Of a DNA stretch of 64,000 nucleotides, positions 19,790 through 29,929 are shown piece by piece; position 1 is the first letter of the stretch; the number at the start of each line of letters is the position of its first letter. Under the pieces are notes generated by a model. It searched no databases, was not told where the DNA came from, and worked only from the letters and a program-made list of their open reading frames with translations. The position numbers were made by a program, and so were the translations under genes. This DNA is from Ariolimax columbianus (Eukaryota > Mollusca > Gastropoda > Stylommatophora > Arionidae), in the NCBI GenBank assembly GCA_036924085.1, contig JAVGWX010000018.1:22509964-22573963 (forward strand), written 5' to 3'.

Positions 19790-20690
19790 TCTGTCCCTGC
19801 GAGGAAGTACGGCTTGGAACTGATTCCATCAAAAACGTGATCCACTGTCCACCATTGTACGAGTGTACCACTCCTTAACGTGTGTGATGCTCGTGGTATC
19901 GTCACCGAAATCCTGTTGAATCTTCCGAATGGTTTCCGCTTGGGATACCGCCTAGTTTTTGACAAAATTGTATGCAACACCGCTGCTTAATTTTTTCCGT
20001 TATTTCGTGGTGAATGAAATCCCAATAGGTGCTCACTACACTCTACACTGAAAGGCGGACTGCCAGCGACTGACTCAATCCGTGGACAGCAAAGAATTCA
20101 CGAATGTGCATGACGGTTCCTTATACCTCTCTGCCGAATGACACACACATGCTTCATTTAGGTCCGCGGAAACAAATTACGGTCGGATTCTCTTTTAACA
20201 CATCGTACATTTCTGCTGAAACCTGTAGAGCCAAAGGTCGATATGTGATGTGGTGATCCTCACGGATAATGGCAGTGGTGCGGTAAGATGTCTGGGTTGG
20301 TGGTTATGGAAGGACGCCCAGATGACGGCCCATCATGCAGCACTGTCTTTTCACTTTCTGAAGCTTTAACTTTCTGAACTCCTACTGTCTGTATAACTTG
20401 CATACACGCCAAATACAGACGTTTGTGAATGGTCCCCGCACATTCTTGCTCCATTACCGAGAATTCAATTACAACTCGTTTGTAAAACATGTGGCAACAG
20501 ACATAACGTGAACGGTCTACTACAGCAGCGCTATCAGTCGGAAAACCGTGCAATTACTCACGCGCCAGAAAGGAAACAATAGGGTTAGAAGCTGTACATT
20601 TTCACTTTGCTTTCTTTACTCTGAGCTGAGCAAAGGCATCTGGAGTATTACTTTTTGAGCAACTCGTGTAAGTACTGGGTACGTTTATGA
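19790..20690 (-). pseudogene. Decayed mariner-like transposase region
   Basis: From the border GAGTTGCTCAAAAAGTAAT (about 20,660, minus strand) the minus strand leads to RVVIEFSVMEQECAGTIHKR, VQKVKASESEKTVLHDGPSS and GRPSITTNPDIL. This is the order of the N-terminal helix-turn-helix and SGRPS linker of Tc1/mariner-like transposases. Further along, CCIQFCQKLGGIPSGNHSED and a shifted HEHHTR/KEWYTR block look like a second, separate N-terminal domain. No intact catalytic Asp pair was found. It was probably two nested or adjacent dead copies. Confidence 0.55.
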
Positions 20691-20734
20691 GCCTGGTATG
20701 CCAAGTTCCCTTCCGTTCTGCCTTTCTTTCTCTA

Positions 20735-20845
20735 ACAGTACATCAGGTTCCATTTATATACAGCTAGGTCGACTTGAGCGTGTACGTAACGAGGATCGAA
20801 ACCAGTATCTTTGCCGTGAGAAGTAAGTAGCATATCCTTTGCATA
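20735..20845 (-). repeat. SINE body fragment (type 7-like)
   Basis: TATACAGCTAGGTCGACTTG parallels GTACAGCTGGGTCGACTGGA of the type-7 SINE at 11.46 kb. The tRNA head is not recognisable, apart from a weak GAGGATCGAAACC. Confidence 0.4.
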
Positions 20846-20848
20846 ACG

Positions 20849-21290
20849 TCGCTTCTTACAACCGCCAACATATTCGGCTGTTATAAGTTTCTTGACAAGT
20901 GAGCAGTACGGTAGGTTGCCATTACATTCCGTATGTGGAGGATCGAGAGGGAAAAAAAATTTATATCAAACTGAACAAGAGCATGATTCGAACCGGGTCC
21001 GTTGGGAATACTCTCCTTCTCTCTTCTCACCTCACTCTATTTCATTTGACTCTGGCCTACAGTCACACTCTTGCACAACTTTCATAAGCGCCTTCAGCGT
21101 GAGACCCTTCCATTGCAGTTTGGTTGGGCTGGCTTCTGAGAGCGCACAAACCTAGCATTGGTACATACAGATGCACACATACATCCAAGCACTGGTTTCT
21201 GCATCTTAATATCGCCCAAATTGACTACGGTCTGGGGTGGAATAGGCCCGCCTCCGCCAGTAGAAACTTGGGAGGCAAACACGTCAAATA
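20849..21290. repeat. Dispersed repeat, segments A then B
   Basis: Segment A (20,849-20,940; GTCGCTTCTTACAACCGCCA to ATTCCGTATGTGGAG) and segment B (20,990-21,290; TTGGTTGGGCTGGCTTCTGA to CTCCGCCAGTAGAAACTTGG) both recur at 56.96-57.35 kb, but in the order B then A. No family is recognised. B contains CATCCAAGCACTGGTT. Confidence 0.75.
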
Positions 21291-21299
21291 AAAACAATG

Positions 21300-22000
21300 A
21301 AAAAAAAGAAAAAGTGCGTTGGGATTGTGATACGGACGCCTCCTCCCTAAGCCATGTATCCTACCAGTTAAGTAAGTCTTAATAATTTGCCCAAAAAAGT
21401 AAACGCTAGATTTAATTTAATAAAACACACGATTCAAAATAACACAAAATGTCATTTGAAATATGCTTTCTCTTTCCGGCGTTATCCAAGCTCAATATTA
21501 ATGCCTGTTTTAACACGAAGTATCGTGACGTCCCGGGTGGTATCCTCCAAACGTGAACACCGCCCAAATAACAAAATAAACTCCCCCAACCACCTCCCTG
21601 GCATATTTACATACAGTTTGATAAGGCACAAGGTTACGCCACATTATAGTTAAGAAGGCGGAGTCGAATTTCAATTATGTGAAGGCAGACAGGGTGAAAA
21701 TTGTATGTTGTGAAAAAATGTCAGTAAAGAAACATGTAATTCAATTTATTGTTGTTGTTCAACACTGCAGTCGATAAAACACGACAAAACGAGGGAAAAA
21801 AAGAGCGAATGCTGAAAGGGAGAATTTGAATGCAATGCAGACACTGGTGTTCGGCGGGGAGATTCACTTTACTACGTCTCTGTGTAATTTAGACGGTGCG
21901 ACAAGTTCCGTTTCTTGCTGCTTTGACTTTCTTAAATGTAATTCAGGTGCCAATTTACAGCTGCGCAGACAGGAGTGTTAGGAAACCAAATACTGGATAA
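21300..22000. other. Unassigned interval
   Basis: AT-rich sequence with no tandem repeats. It contains a short TTATTGTTGTTGTTCAACAC stretch near 21,738 that resembles the 5' border of the minisatellite-bearing family, without any body. Confidence 0.4.
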
Positions 22001-22590
22001 TATAGAACAGTTTACTTATCTCGACAGTGTGACATCACTCCAAGGGCGGACGGATGATGGCATCAAATCTCACTGAAATAGGATCAGGAAGGACTGCCTT
22101 TGCCGTGATGAAACCAATTTGGAAATCCAGTATATATAGTAGGAAAGCTAAATGTAGGTAATATAATAGTAGTGTCTTGCCGATACGCATACGAGTATAT
22201 GGTTCGGAATACTGGAGGATACCCAGGAACAACTTTCAACCATGCATGCCATCGCAGAATAATTAGAGAGTTTTGACCAGAAATAAATATATAAAAAGAC
22301 AGCCTCTTATAGGACGCCGGCCAAGAAGATATTGATAGTATTATAAGAAAGAAGATGAGATGGCTGGGGCATGTCATGACAATGAGTCCGGACATACGTG
22401 CAAAAACAGCCCTTACGTGGACACCGGGTTGTAAGAGAAAGAAAGGTAGATCAAGAACTACTTGGAGACTCACGGTAGAGGATGAGCTGTGCTGGGTATC
22501 TCTGACATGGGGCACAAAAGGTTGTCCAGCCAGAAAGGCATGGAAAGTCCTTGTAGAAGCCTCAGAGAATGCTCAGATTTACTAGGCAGA
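22000..22590 (+). pseudogene. LINE reverse-transcriptase C-terminal half
   Basis: The plus strand, with about five breaks, encodes AFAVMKPIWKSSIYSRKAKC, VLPIRIRVYGSEYW, then EDEMAGACHD or, in the next frame, RWLGHVMTMSPDIRAKTALT, WTPGCKRKKGRSRTTWRLTV and EDELCWVSLTWGTKG. The WKSSIYS, YGSE-W, RWLGHV and K-GR-R-TW-R-TVEDEL blocks are the textbook end of RTE-type ORF2. This copy is a different subfamily from 11.6-12.5 kb (WKSSIYS versus LCNKTLSLELR). The palm is missing. Confidence 0.82.
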
Positions 22591-22599
22591 AGCGTGTTT

Positions 22600-23185
22600 C
22601 TGCATTCGGGGAAGGCGGTGACTTAAACGTGACTTACAGGTTTGGAATTGTTCAGGTGCGAATGCCCAATTCCATGTGATAGGTATGTAGTCTGTTTAGC
22701 CGACAAGGGCCCGTTGCGTCCACGTTCCATGAATACGTACAGTGACCGAGTTCTATGCTGCATACAATGAGGATGGTGTCTTTCCTAAATGAATTAACCA
22801 GTAGGTACATGGACTGGACTATGTCAGAGAGAGTCCAATCTATGAAGGCAATGAGTTGTTTGGTGGGATTGTCCTCGACAAACCGAGTCATGTTATTTCT
22901 AGAAAGGGCCAGACAGCGACGGTTTAGAATAATGAATGCGCTTTAGAAGCCTGTCCATTGTGTGAATTCTGACACGGTCATACTAGTGGATCGCAAGAAT
23001 ACGCTTTTGACTATACATGCAAAAAGTTTCATGGAGTCAATGAGCTATCGAAGTATGTCTATTGAGTGACTTCTGACCAGGTCATATCAGTGAATCGCAA
23101 GAAACCACTTCTGGCTGTGCATGTGAAAAGCATCATGAATTCCATGCGCTTCTGAGCGGCCTGTAGAATACTCCATGTTCCAGAA
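22600..23185. other. Unassigned interval with a two-copy repeat of about 109 bp
   Basis: The stretches starting CATTGTGTGAATTCTGACAC (about 22,955) and CTATTGAGTGACTTCTGACC (about 23,060) align for about 95 bp (AGTGGATCGCAAGAA versus AGTGAATCGCAAGAA). They appear to be a diverged tandem duplication. No gene recognised. Confidence 0.5.
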
Positions 23186-23189
23186 GTCT

Positions 23190-23400
23190 TTTTTTTCTTA
23201 AGTCTACTTTTGCTTAGACCGTTTTCTTTGGTTGCCGTAGGATTTTCTATCACGAATACGCAGCACAAAGTCAAAACATTACCAAGGAGTACTACCTGGA
23301 GGTCATCCGTCGCTGTCGTGATACCGTTCGGCGCAAACGAACGGACCTGTGGACATTGCACTAGCCCATTCTTCGCAACTAATTCAGACTTTCTTCTAAT
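23190..23400 (+). pseudogene. Mariner transposase fragment
   Basis: The nucleotide blocks ATTACCAAGGAGTACTACCT, GGAGGTCATCCGTCGCTGTC and GTGATACCGTTCGGCGCAAA match 29,390-29,450, which encodes TKEYYLEVNRRFRDAVRRKQ. Here the frame is broken and the catalytic residues are lost. Confidence 0.7.
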
Positions 23401-23904
23401 GCTGCTGCTGCTACTACTAATTAAATCCAGGGATGTACTTGAGAAGATTATCTAGCTGTAGTGCAATGCGAAAGCTCGTCAGTGAGTGCATCAATACAGG
23501 GATCGCAGCATCCATCTCCATCATCACTAGCCAGACTACTGTGACTCAGCTCATTTCCACAGAACCCCTCCCAGACACAAACGCGGTGCTTTGATCAGCA
23601 AATTTCACCTCCTCGCCATGTTGTTCTACGCTCCCAAAGAAACTACGAGGAACAGAATGGACAATAAACTCCATGTTTTTATAGAGTTTACGCATTTTTA
23701 GGCTATCGTATGTCTACATTAAACGAAACACACAACTCGTTTGGTTTTATTAAGGCGCGTACGCGGTCACAAATGAGAGACACATAGTACTTAACTGCTG
23801 TAAAAATCCACGTGAGCTGAAGAGGCAGTACCCTACAACCCCTGGACATGCGTGTACACAGATGGATCGGCCATAACGAACTTTTTTTTTTATGGGAGGC
23901 AGTT
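23400..23904. other. Unassigned interval
   Basis: Contains a GCTGCTGCTGCTACTACTAA microrepeat at 23,401-23,421 and a poly-T run at 23,881-23,891. No gene or family recognised. Confidence 0.4.
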
Positions 23905-23917
23905 GAATCTACATAGC

Positions 23918-25127
23918 AATTGCAGAACTTGAAAATATTACAAAACTGCAATCCATGACCGACAGAAGAGACTGCAGAGCCCAGCAGCAAGCAGAGAAAC
24001 TCACAAGACTGACTGACCATCCAATGCGTAAGAGACTAAAAAATGTTGGAAATGGGAAACTAAAGCGGAGAAACTTTGCAGAAAAAGCCAAAGCAAAGAT
24101 GAACGAAGACCCTATGAACGCACTAACAACACCAAAGCTCATCCCTACTGTACGAAAACCTACCTGGAGGCAGCATATATTTACAGACGTGGTAGAAAAT
24201 ATACCAGGTATTGGAAACAAAAAACAGCCAGACTGAAAAAGAAAGAATAGATATACCCCTGAGGTACATAACGAAAAACTACCCAAGCATGGACTGGACC
24301 CATGCATACACCGACTGTTCTGTAACAAACACAACACAGAACGGAGGGGCAGGGGTATTCCTGAGCCTACGAAATGACAGAAAAATAACACTATCAGTGG
24401 CAACTGGAAAATACACAAGCAATTTCTGAGCGGAGGCAGAGGCACTGAGGGCTGCAGTAGAAGAAATGGTGACAGGTAAAAGGAATGAAAGCCACATAGT
24501 CCTGCTTACAGATGCTCTGGCCGTAGTCACAGCACTAAAAAGCCAGAAAAATTTTGAACTTAATGATTTAAGAGCAGTACTCTGTCAACTATGCCAGCAG
24601 TCCACACCAAAAAGAGTAGTGGTACAGTGGGTTCCATCCCACTGTAACATCCAAGGCAACGAGGAGGCAGACAGACTGGCAAAAGAAGGCGCAAGACTAC
24701 CACAACCAAATACTAGTGTGACATACGAAGAGTCAAAAAGGCTTACTAGAGCTAGATACATGACCAAATGGGAAATAGAACATACTGGCTACACAAAAAA
24801 CGATGCGTATTACCAGTTGAACAGAAGAGAGCAGGTTGTGGTCTTCAGACTTCGTACTGGCCACAATAGACTGAGGTACCACCTATTCAACAAATTGAAG
24901 ATAGGTGGCACTGACGAATGCTCGTGTGGTACCGGGAAAATGACCGCTAAACATTTGCTGCAAAACTGCCCGACATACGAGGATTAGAGAAAGCAGATGT
25001 GGCCATCACCAGTGCCAACACAAGACAAGCTCTAAGGCAGTGTCTACCGCCTCAGGATGACCGCTGCTTTTTTCGAAAAAATAAAGGTTGACGTCTGACA
25101 GCGTACGAAGAAGAAGAAGAAAAAGAA
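23918..25127 (+). mobile_element. Longest LINE copy of the GAA-tail family: RNase H, knuckle, tail, TSD
   Basis: A 5'-truncated non-LTR element. It starts within the linker after the reverse transcriptase (MTDRRDCRAQQQAEKLTRLT). A frame shift at the A-run near 24,220 joins to PLRYITKNYPSMDWTHAYTD. The RNase H domain shows D (codon 24,313), E in AEAEAL (24,439), D in LLTDALAV (24,511), and WVPSHCNIQGNEEAD with H (24,640) and D (24,670), so the catalytic set is still readable. A TGA at 24,427 and a TAG at 24,985 break it. The CCHC knuckle CSCG...MTAKHLLQNC follows, then GCGTACGAAG and (GAA)n. Flanks GAATCTACATAGC at 23,905-23,917 and 25,128-25,140 form a 13-bp target-site duplication. RNase H is usual in jockey- and I-type LINEs. 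Confidence 0.92.
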
Positions 25128-25399
25128 GAATCTACATAGCCCACTCCAAAGACGACATAGAAGACCACTCTATGCCAGCAGGAGAGATATGTACCAATGT
25201 CCTAGCTAAAGCAGCAGCTGTGCATGCAGCAACGAGCACTCCTATAAGCCAAAACACAACTATAAGAAAAGCGGGCATTCCAACAGATCCCAGGAGTGTT
25301 AAGGTTTAAGGTTAAAGGCGAGGACTCGACTTCATCGCCTCGGGTTTTCCCACATGGCTCGGTCTCTCTCAGCAGAAAGTTATCCCCGCCTGCCGAGAG

Positions 25400-25835
25400 C
25401 ATCGCATAAAGCACGAACTCCGTAGCTCCGGCGATGAACCCATGGATCTCCTTAGCTCCAGCGATGAACCCAGGGCTCTCCTTAGATCCGGCGATGAACC
25501 CAGGGATCTCCTTAGCTCCAGCGATGAACCCAGGGATCTCCTTAGTTCCAGCGATGAACCAAGGGATCTCCTTAGCTCCAGCGATGAACCCAGGGATCTC
25601 CTTAGCTCCAGCGATGAACCCAGCGATCTCCTTAGCTCCAGCGATGAACCCAGTGATCTCCTTAGCTCCAGCGATGAACCCAGTGATCTCTGTAAAAATT
25701 GATATCATGAACCGACCGTCGCAGCTATAATTCGAACCCCGACCGTCTGAACACGAGGCAAACGGCTTGGCCACAGAGATCCCGCTGCAGGAGTGTACTA
25801 GAGGCCACCTCAAGCTCCAAAGAGGATAGATTGTC
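25400..25835 (-). mobile_element. tRNA-headed SINE with internal 30-bp minisatellite
   Basis: The minus strand starts with GATCTCTGTGGCCAAGCCGT (A box), GCCTCGTGTTCAGACGG and GGTCGGGGTTCGAATTATAG (B box) at about 25,790-25,725. It then runs through nine 30-bp units (25,690-25,420) and a tail region beginning GAGTTCGTGCTTTATGCGAT. The unit on the plus strand is CTTAGCTCCAGCGATGAACC plus CAGGGATCTC. Because 30 is ten codons, the array is open in several frames, giving a false protein of 243 codons on the minus strand. Confidence 0.75.
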
Positions 25836-25984
25836 ACATGAAACAAAGAATAATATCGGGCGGCTGTCCCGCCAAAAAAATACATATCTGGTCGTACAGT
25901 AGATTCCTGCCCCTGTGGGATCCTTGGAAACAAGAAGGCAGATGAGCTCGCAAAAGTCGGAAGTGGGTGTACGAATACTCGCCA

Positions 25985-26340
25985 TTCACAGAGCTATTGT
26001 TGTTGTTGTTGTTGAATACCTACAACGAGTATGTTTACTCTTGCGTGCGCCCAGATAAGGACGTTCAGTGGCGGGCTGTGTAGCATTCTTCACATCCCGA
26101 GCATGCTGATGAAGATGGGCCGGGGTCCTCCAAGCGGTTTTGCTATACTTCACTTCATTTTCATGTCGCTCACTACTATGGGGTTCACGTCGATCTACCA
26201 CATGGTTAGTCAGATTGCCAAGAAGTACGTCCATTTTCATGGACGAATACGTGGACGTCCAAGTGCGGGTCTTCGCTAATATATGTTGCCTGAACCTGAC
26301 TAATATGTCTGATCAGTATGTTGTGCCTGATCAGACGTTA
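25985..26340 (+). mobile_element. Minisatellite-bearing element, 2-unit array
   Basis: It begins with TTGTTGTTGTTGTTGAATAC. The body includes TTCACATCCCGAGCATGCTG and GTCGCTCACTACTATGGGG, followed by two array units (26,275-26,335). It ends GCCTGATCAGACGTTAGTCT, the same 3' end as the copies at 31.6 and 54.0 kb. This is the shortest copy with both borders. Confidence 0.85.
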
Positions 26341-26760
26341 GTCTTGCTCCCAACACAGAGCTATAAAGAAGCAAATACATCCATAAAATGATCAATGAGG
26401 ATGGAATGGAGAGACCAGCACAAAGAGTACAAGCTAGAAAATGACAGAATAGACAAACTTGACAAATATAGGAAGACAAAGCTCTTCAGACTCAGACCGG
26501 GAAAATGCAGACTCAAGGCCCACCTCCACAGAATGGGGCTTAGAGACACCGCCACATGCGACTGTGGAGTACCCAAGCCAACACCAGAACACACCCTGTA
26601 GGACTGCCCCACTTATACAGACAAAAGAAAAGCAGTCTTGCCCTTGGGAGCGACCGTGCTCCAAAAATTGTGGGGGACCGACTAAGACCGGAAACGTAGT
26701 CTCCTCAGTGAACATCACCGGGCTAGAAGGATAAGCATCAGCTGATCGAACATCTTCATT
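26341..26760 (+). pseudogene. LINE C-terminal CCHC remnant, third lineage
   Basis: The plus strand encodes RDQHKEYKLENDRIDKLDKY, RKTKLFRLRPGKCRLKAHLH, RMGLRDTATCDCGVPKPTPE and HTL, a stop, DCPTYTDKRKAVLPLGATVL, then QKLWGTD. The CDCG...PEHTL-x-DC knuckle and the H-L-H-R-M-G-L stretch before it are typical of the region downstream of RNase H in jockey-like LINEs. It is not the GAA-tail family. It begins directly after a minisatellite-bearing element. Confidence 0.75.
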
Positions 26761-27044
26761 GCCTTTCCCTAAGAGTAAACAATCTACGCGCATGCAGCTG
26801 GGTGCACCGAGGCGTGTTGGTAACAGGGGTATACCCGTACTTTTTAGACTGTTCACCCATTTGCAGTTGGGTAGACTGAAGCGACCATCAGATTGGTACA
26901 TGTGGATGTACGAATATGGCACTGTAATGTCCCATGCATGTAGTGACACGACCAATGAAGGTCGTACATGCAGCTAGCAACCTCGTTATTGAAATGAAAA
27001 GATGCTTATGTGGGCCAAATTTGCAGCAGTAAATGGGCTGGTTG
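26761..27044. other. Unassigned interval
   Basis: No features recognised beyond the short AGCTGGGTGCACCGAGGCG block, which faintly resembles the SINE body word AGCTGGGTCGACTGGAG. Confidence 0.35.
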
Positions 27045-27315
27045 GAGTTAGCGACTCGTGACTGGCTGCTTGTCAGTAGAGGTCAGTGACACACATCTGA
27101 CCAAGGGCCTATTCCACCTCCAGATGCCGCTCTGGAAATAGACTGCAGCCACGCAACTTGGCTAATGGAATATGGATCGAAAACACAAGACAAACCCGGT
27201 CCGAAAATACCGTGCTGAAATCCTATGTGTCGGCCCGAAAGGCACATTTATCACAGCGTCGCTGTAACGTCACAAACGTCGTGTTTTGGACGAACGTCAA
27301 AGAAGATGCGTGCAA
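27045..27315 (+). mobile_element. GAA-tailed SINE-like element, diverged copy
   Basis: Recognisable blocks are AGCGACTCGTGACTGGCTGC, TCTGACCAAGGGCCTATTCC, ATGGATCGAAAACACAAGAC, AAACCCGGTCCGAAAATACC and TGTGTCGGCCCGAAAGGCAC. The 3' part is decayed and no GAA tail remains beyond CAAAGAAGATGC. Confidence 0.7.
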
Positions 27316-28063
27316 AAAACCACCACTTCAAGGGCACATTGACGCTGCGTCCTGTAATGATCCAACCGCATTGTTGTCTCTACGCTTCCAGGGAACAGAA
27401 GTGCGACAAGAAAAAAAAAAGATTGAAGCATTACCTGGTCAAGCCTAAATGCGCGTCACTAGCAACGGCTGCTTCGGCACTAACGGAACACCCGCGTCGA
27501 AAACAATGAAATGTATAGCGGCACTGTCTTAAACAAGAGCCATACAGAATGATATAATCTTCACTTAATGAAATAAGCCAGGACGATCTTATCTCAACAC
27601 AGCGAGCATGTTCGGAAGCCATAATTAACGTTCACATTGTCAAACAAGATAGCATAATCGGAGGCCAGCAATTATGGGATGGATGCCTCTATTAAGCTCT
27701 TAAGACTCGTTGGCGCTGTTTGAAGTAAACAGAAGATGACGAAAGATAGGTATATGCATTCAATGTATACACATTTGGATTTGCAAACTCATCATGTTAA
27801 ATATATTGCTACACTGTTAGATTAAACGTACGTGCGTTTAATGGGTTTCCTGTCAGTGGGCCATCTGCACGGGTTACCCTATGCTTCGGATGGAGTGAAA
27901 AGAAGACGAGAGGAATGAATACATTTGTGGTGTATCCAGTTACGACTAAAACCACAGCCTACTGTAGATATATGCATTCTGACTCGCTGGGAAATTCCTT
28001 TGAAATGTCGTATTCCACGGCTCACTAAATAACGATTTTTGCATGTGTCAACTATTTATCTAT
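27316..28063. other. Unassigned interval
   Basis: About 750 bp with only short open frames. No repeats or known motifs seen. Confidence 0.4.
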
Positions 28064-28400
28064 CTATGTTCTTTGCGTGCCAAATACGGCGCATAAGGCA
28101 GAAACAAATGATCTCCAGCTGGAATGGTGTGACGCCACTGTTTTTAAATCTTGTATGGTGCTGAGGTCGATAGTTGAGCCCTCTCGGATGATTGTTCTCC
28201 TGAGTGTTTCCTTGGATCTCCCTCTTTTCCGAACCCCCCTTGGTGCCCAGTACAGTGATTGCAATGGAAGAAACGGTTGTTGTTCATTCTAAGGTCATGT
28301 CCGATGTGTGTCCATCGTTTTTCCCGGATGATGTCAACTATCAGTGCAACTATAATAGCGTACTCGGGAAACAAAGATGGATATGCACTTAGTTTCATGG
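28064..28400 (-). pseudogene. LINE ORF2 C-terminal remnant
   Basis: The minus strand encodes KRWTHIGHDLRMNNNRFFHC, then in the next frame QSLYWAPRGVRKRGRSKETL, RRTIIREGSTIDLSTIQDLK and HHSSWRSFVSALCA. The W-T-H-I-G-H, W-x-P-x-G-x-R-x-RGR-x-K-x-T-x-RRT and WRSFV-ALC blocks match the end of RTE-like ORF2. One frame shift near 28,260 separates the two parts. Confidence 0.75.
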
Positions 28401-29077
28401 CAGGATTCTGTGAAAGGATCACTCTCAACAGTAATGTGTTGAATTTTGTACCGTGAATTTGTTTTATTTCTCTGTGTGGAGCATGGATCGATTATAAACC
28501 TTGGCCAAATATGAGTTCCGTTATTTAGTCCACCTTGAATGTGATGTTTCAAAGGGATTTCACCGCGAGTCAGACGGCCTATCTAAAGTAGGATGTAGTT
28601 CATATCTCAAATAAATCTATTACTCTCACAAATTGATGGTCCGCCTCTGGCGTCTCCCGTCACCCACCATATATATGTAAATATCACAGCTTTAACTCCC
28701 CAGCAGCTTTGAGAAGCGCAAACCCCTGAGTTGGGCTGATTTTCAAGCTAGCATTAATCACAGATAGGCGAGATTGATTCCCGTAACAGACATTGACCCC
28801 AATTTGTTCCTTCTTGATCAATGTCAATCCATTACCCTTATTGGACGCTAACACTCCAAGTGCTATGGATGAACACAACACGGAACTCTGCTCAAGGTAC
28901 ACAATAAGGGACAATGCATTAGATTATGACAGCGGTTCCCAGTGGGAACATGAAAGAGACAGCGTAAAACTAGCAGTCCAATGAAAGTATTGAAGTAAAT
29001 ATCATCTTTGATATCGCATCACAAAACAATTCAATAAGTTAATGATTTTTAAAGTAAGAAAGATATGTACGCGATGT
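28401..29077. other. Unassigned interval
   Basis: A minus-strand frame of 76 codons (28,684-28,914) reads smoothly, but I do not recognise it. The 3' part is AT-rich, leading into the mariner end at 29,078. Confidence 0.4.
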
Positions 29078-29861
29078 GTTCAAAAAATATATGACCTATT
29101 TTTTTATTTTTTTTGCGCAGAAATAAATTAACCATGGGTGTTGTCTTTCGGAAGAGAGCTATCGTGGACCGTCAATCGCATGCGTTGATTTTTTTTTTTT
29201 TTTTTCGTGAGTAGGTTTATGGGTACGACCAAGAAACCAAGCTGCAGTCGTCACACTGGAGACATGCATTATTTCGTAGGCTTAAAAAAAGCGAGGGTAC
29301 TGTGATACAATGTCCAAGTACTGTTGACCATTTTCTTGTCCTTCTATGGGGTTGTGCATCACGAGTACGCGCCACCAAGATAAAACCATGACCAAAGAGT
29401 ACTACCTGGAGGTCAACCGTCGCTTTCGTGATGCTGTTCGGCGCAAGCAACCGGAGCTGTGGACAATGGGAACTTGGCAGCTCCAGCACGATAACGTACC
29501 AACGACCAGTTCTTTGCATCTGATTCAGACTTTCTTGGCCAAACACAACATTCCTCAGCTTGGCCAGACTCCCTACTCTTTCGAGATAGCTCCTTCTTGC
29601 GATTTTTGGCTGTTTCCAAAAGCTGAAATTTTCGTTGAAAGGGACCCGATTTGAGTCATGAGAAGACATTTATACGGGAATGTGATGAATCAGATGTACT
29701 TTATCCCCAAAGAGTCCTTCCAGAAATGCTTCCAGCAATGGCAGGACCGTTGAGGAAAGTGTGTGACGTCTCAACGAGAGTACTTTGAAGGGGATTAGCG
29801 TTTCAAATCTCCAGGTGAGTAATTGTATTTATCCGACTCAAAGGACGGATACTTTTTGAAC
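29078..29861 (+). mobile_element. Internally deleted mariner, transposase C-terminal half
   Basis: The right end reads inward as GTTCAAAAAGTATCCGTCCT (complement of 29,842-29,861). The left end starts GTTCAAAAAATATATGACC at 29,078, so the two terminal repeats are related but diverged. Between them only the C-terminal part of the transposase survives: TMTKEYYLEVNRRFRDAVRR, GTWQLQHDNVPTTSSLHLIQ, then EIAPSCDFWLFPK. The Asp of HDN and the Asp of CDFWLF are kept, with 36 residues between them instead of the 34 usual for mariners (two small insertions). The N-terminal DNA-binding half is missing. After a stop at 29,652, the QKCFQQWQ-coding stretch remains. Dead copy. Confidence 0.85.
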
Positions 29862-29929
29862 ATTTCATGTATACGACGTTGGTCTTTTTTCGAAACCAAT
29901 CGTACCTAGTTAATTCTTGATAATGTTTA

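Noticed and set aside
25202..25933. 243-codon minus-strand frame with a 10-residue repeat
   Set aside because: It crosses a tRNA-like SINE head and a 30-bp minisatellite. The period is a multiple of three, so the array stays open in several frames.
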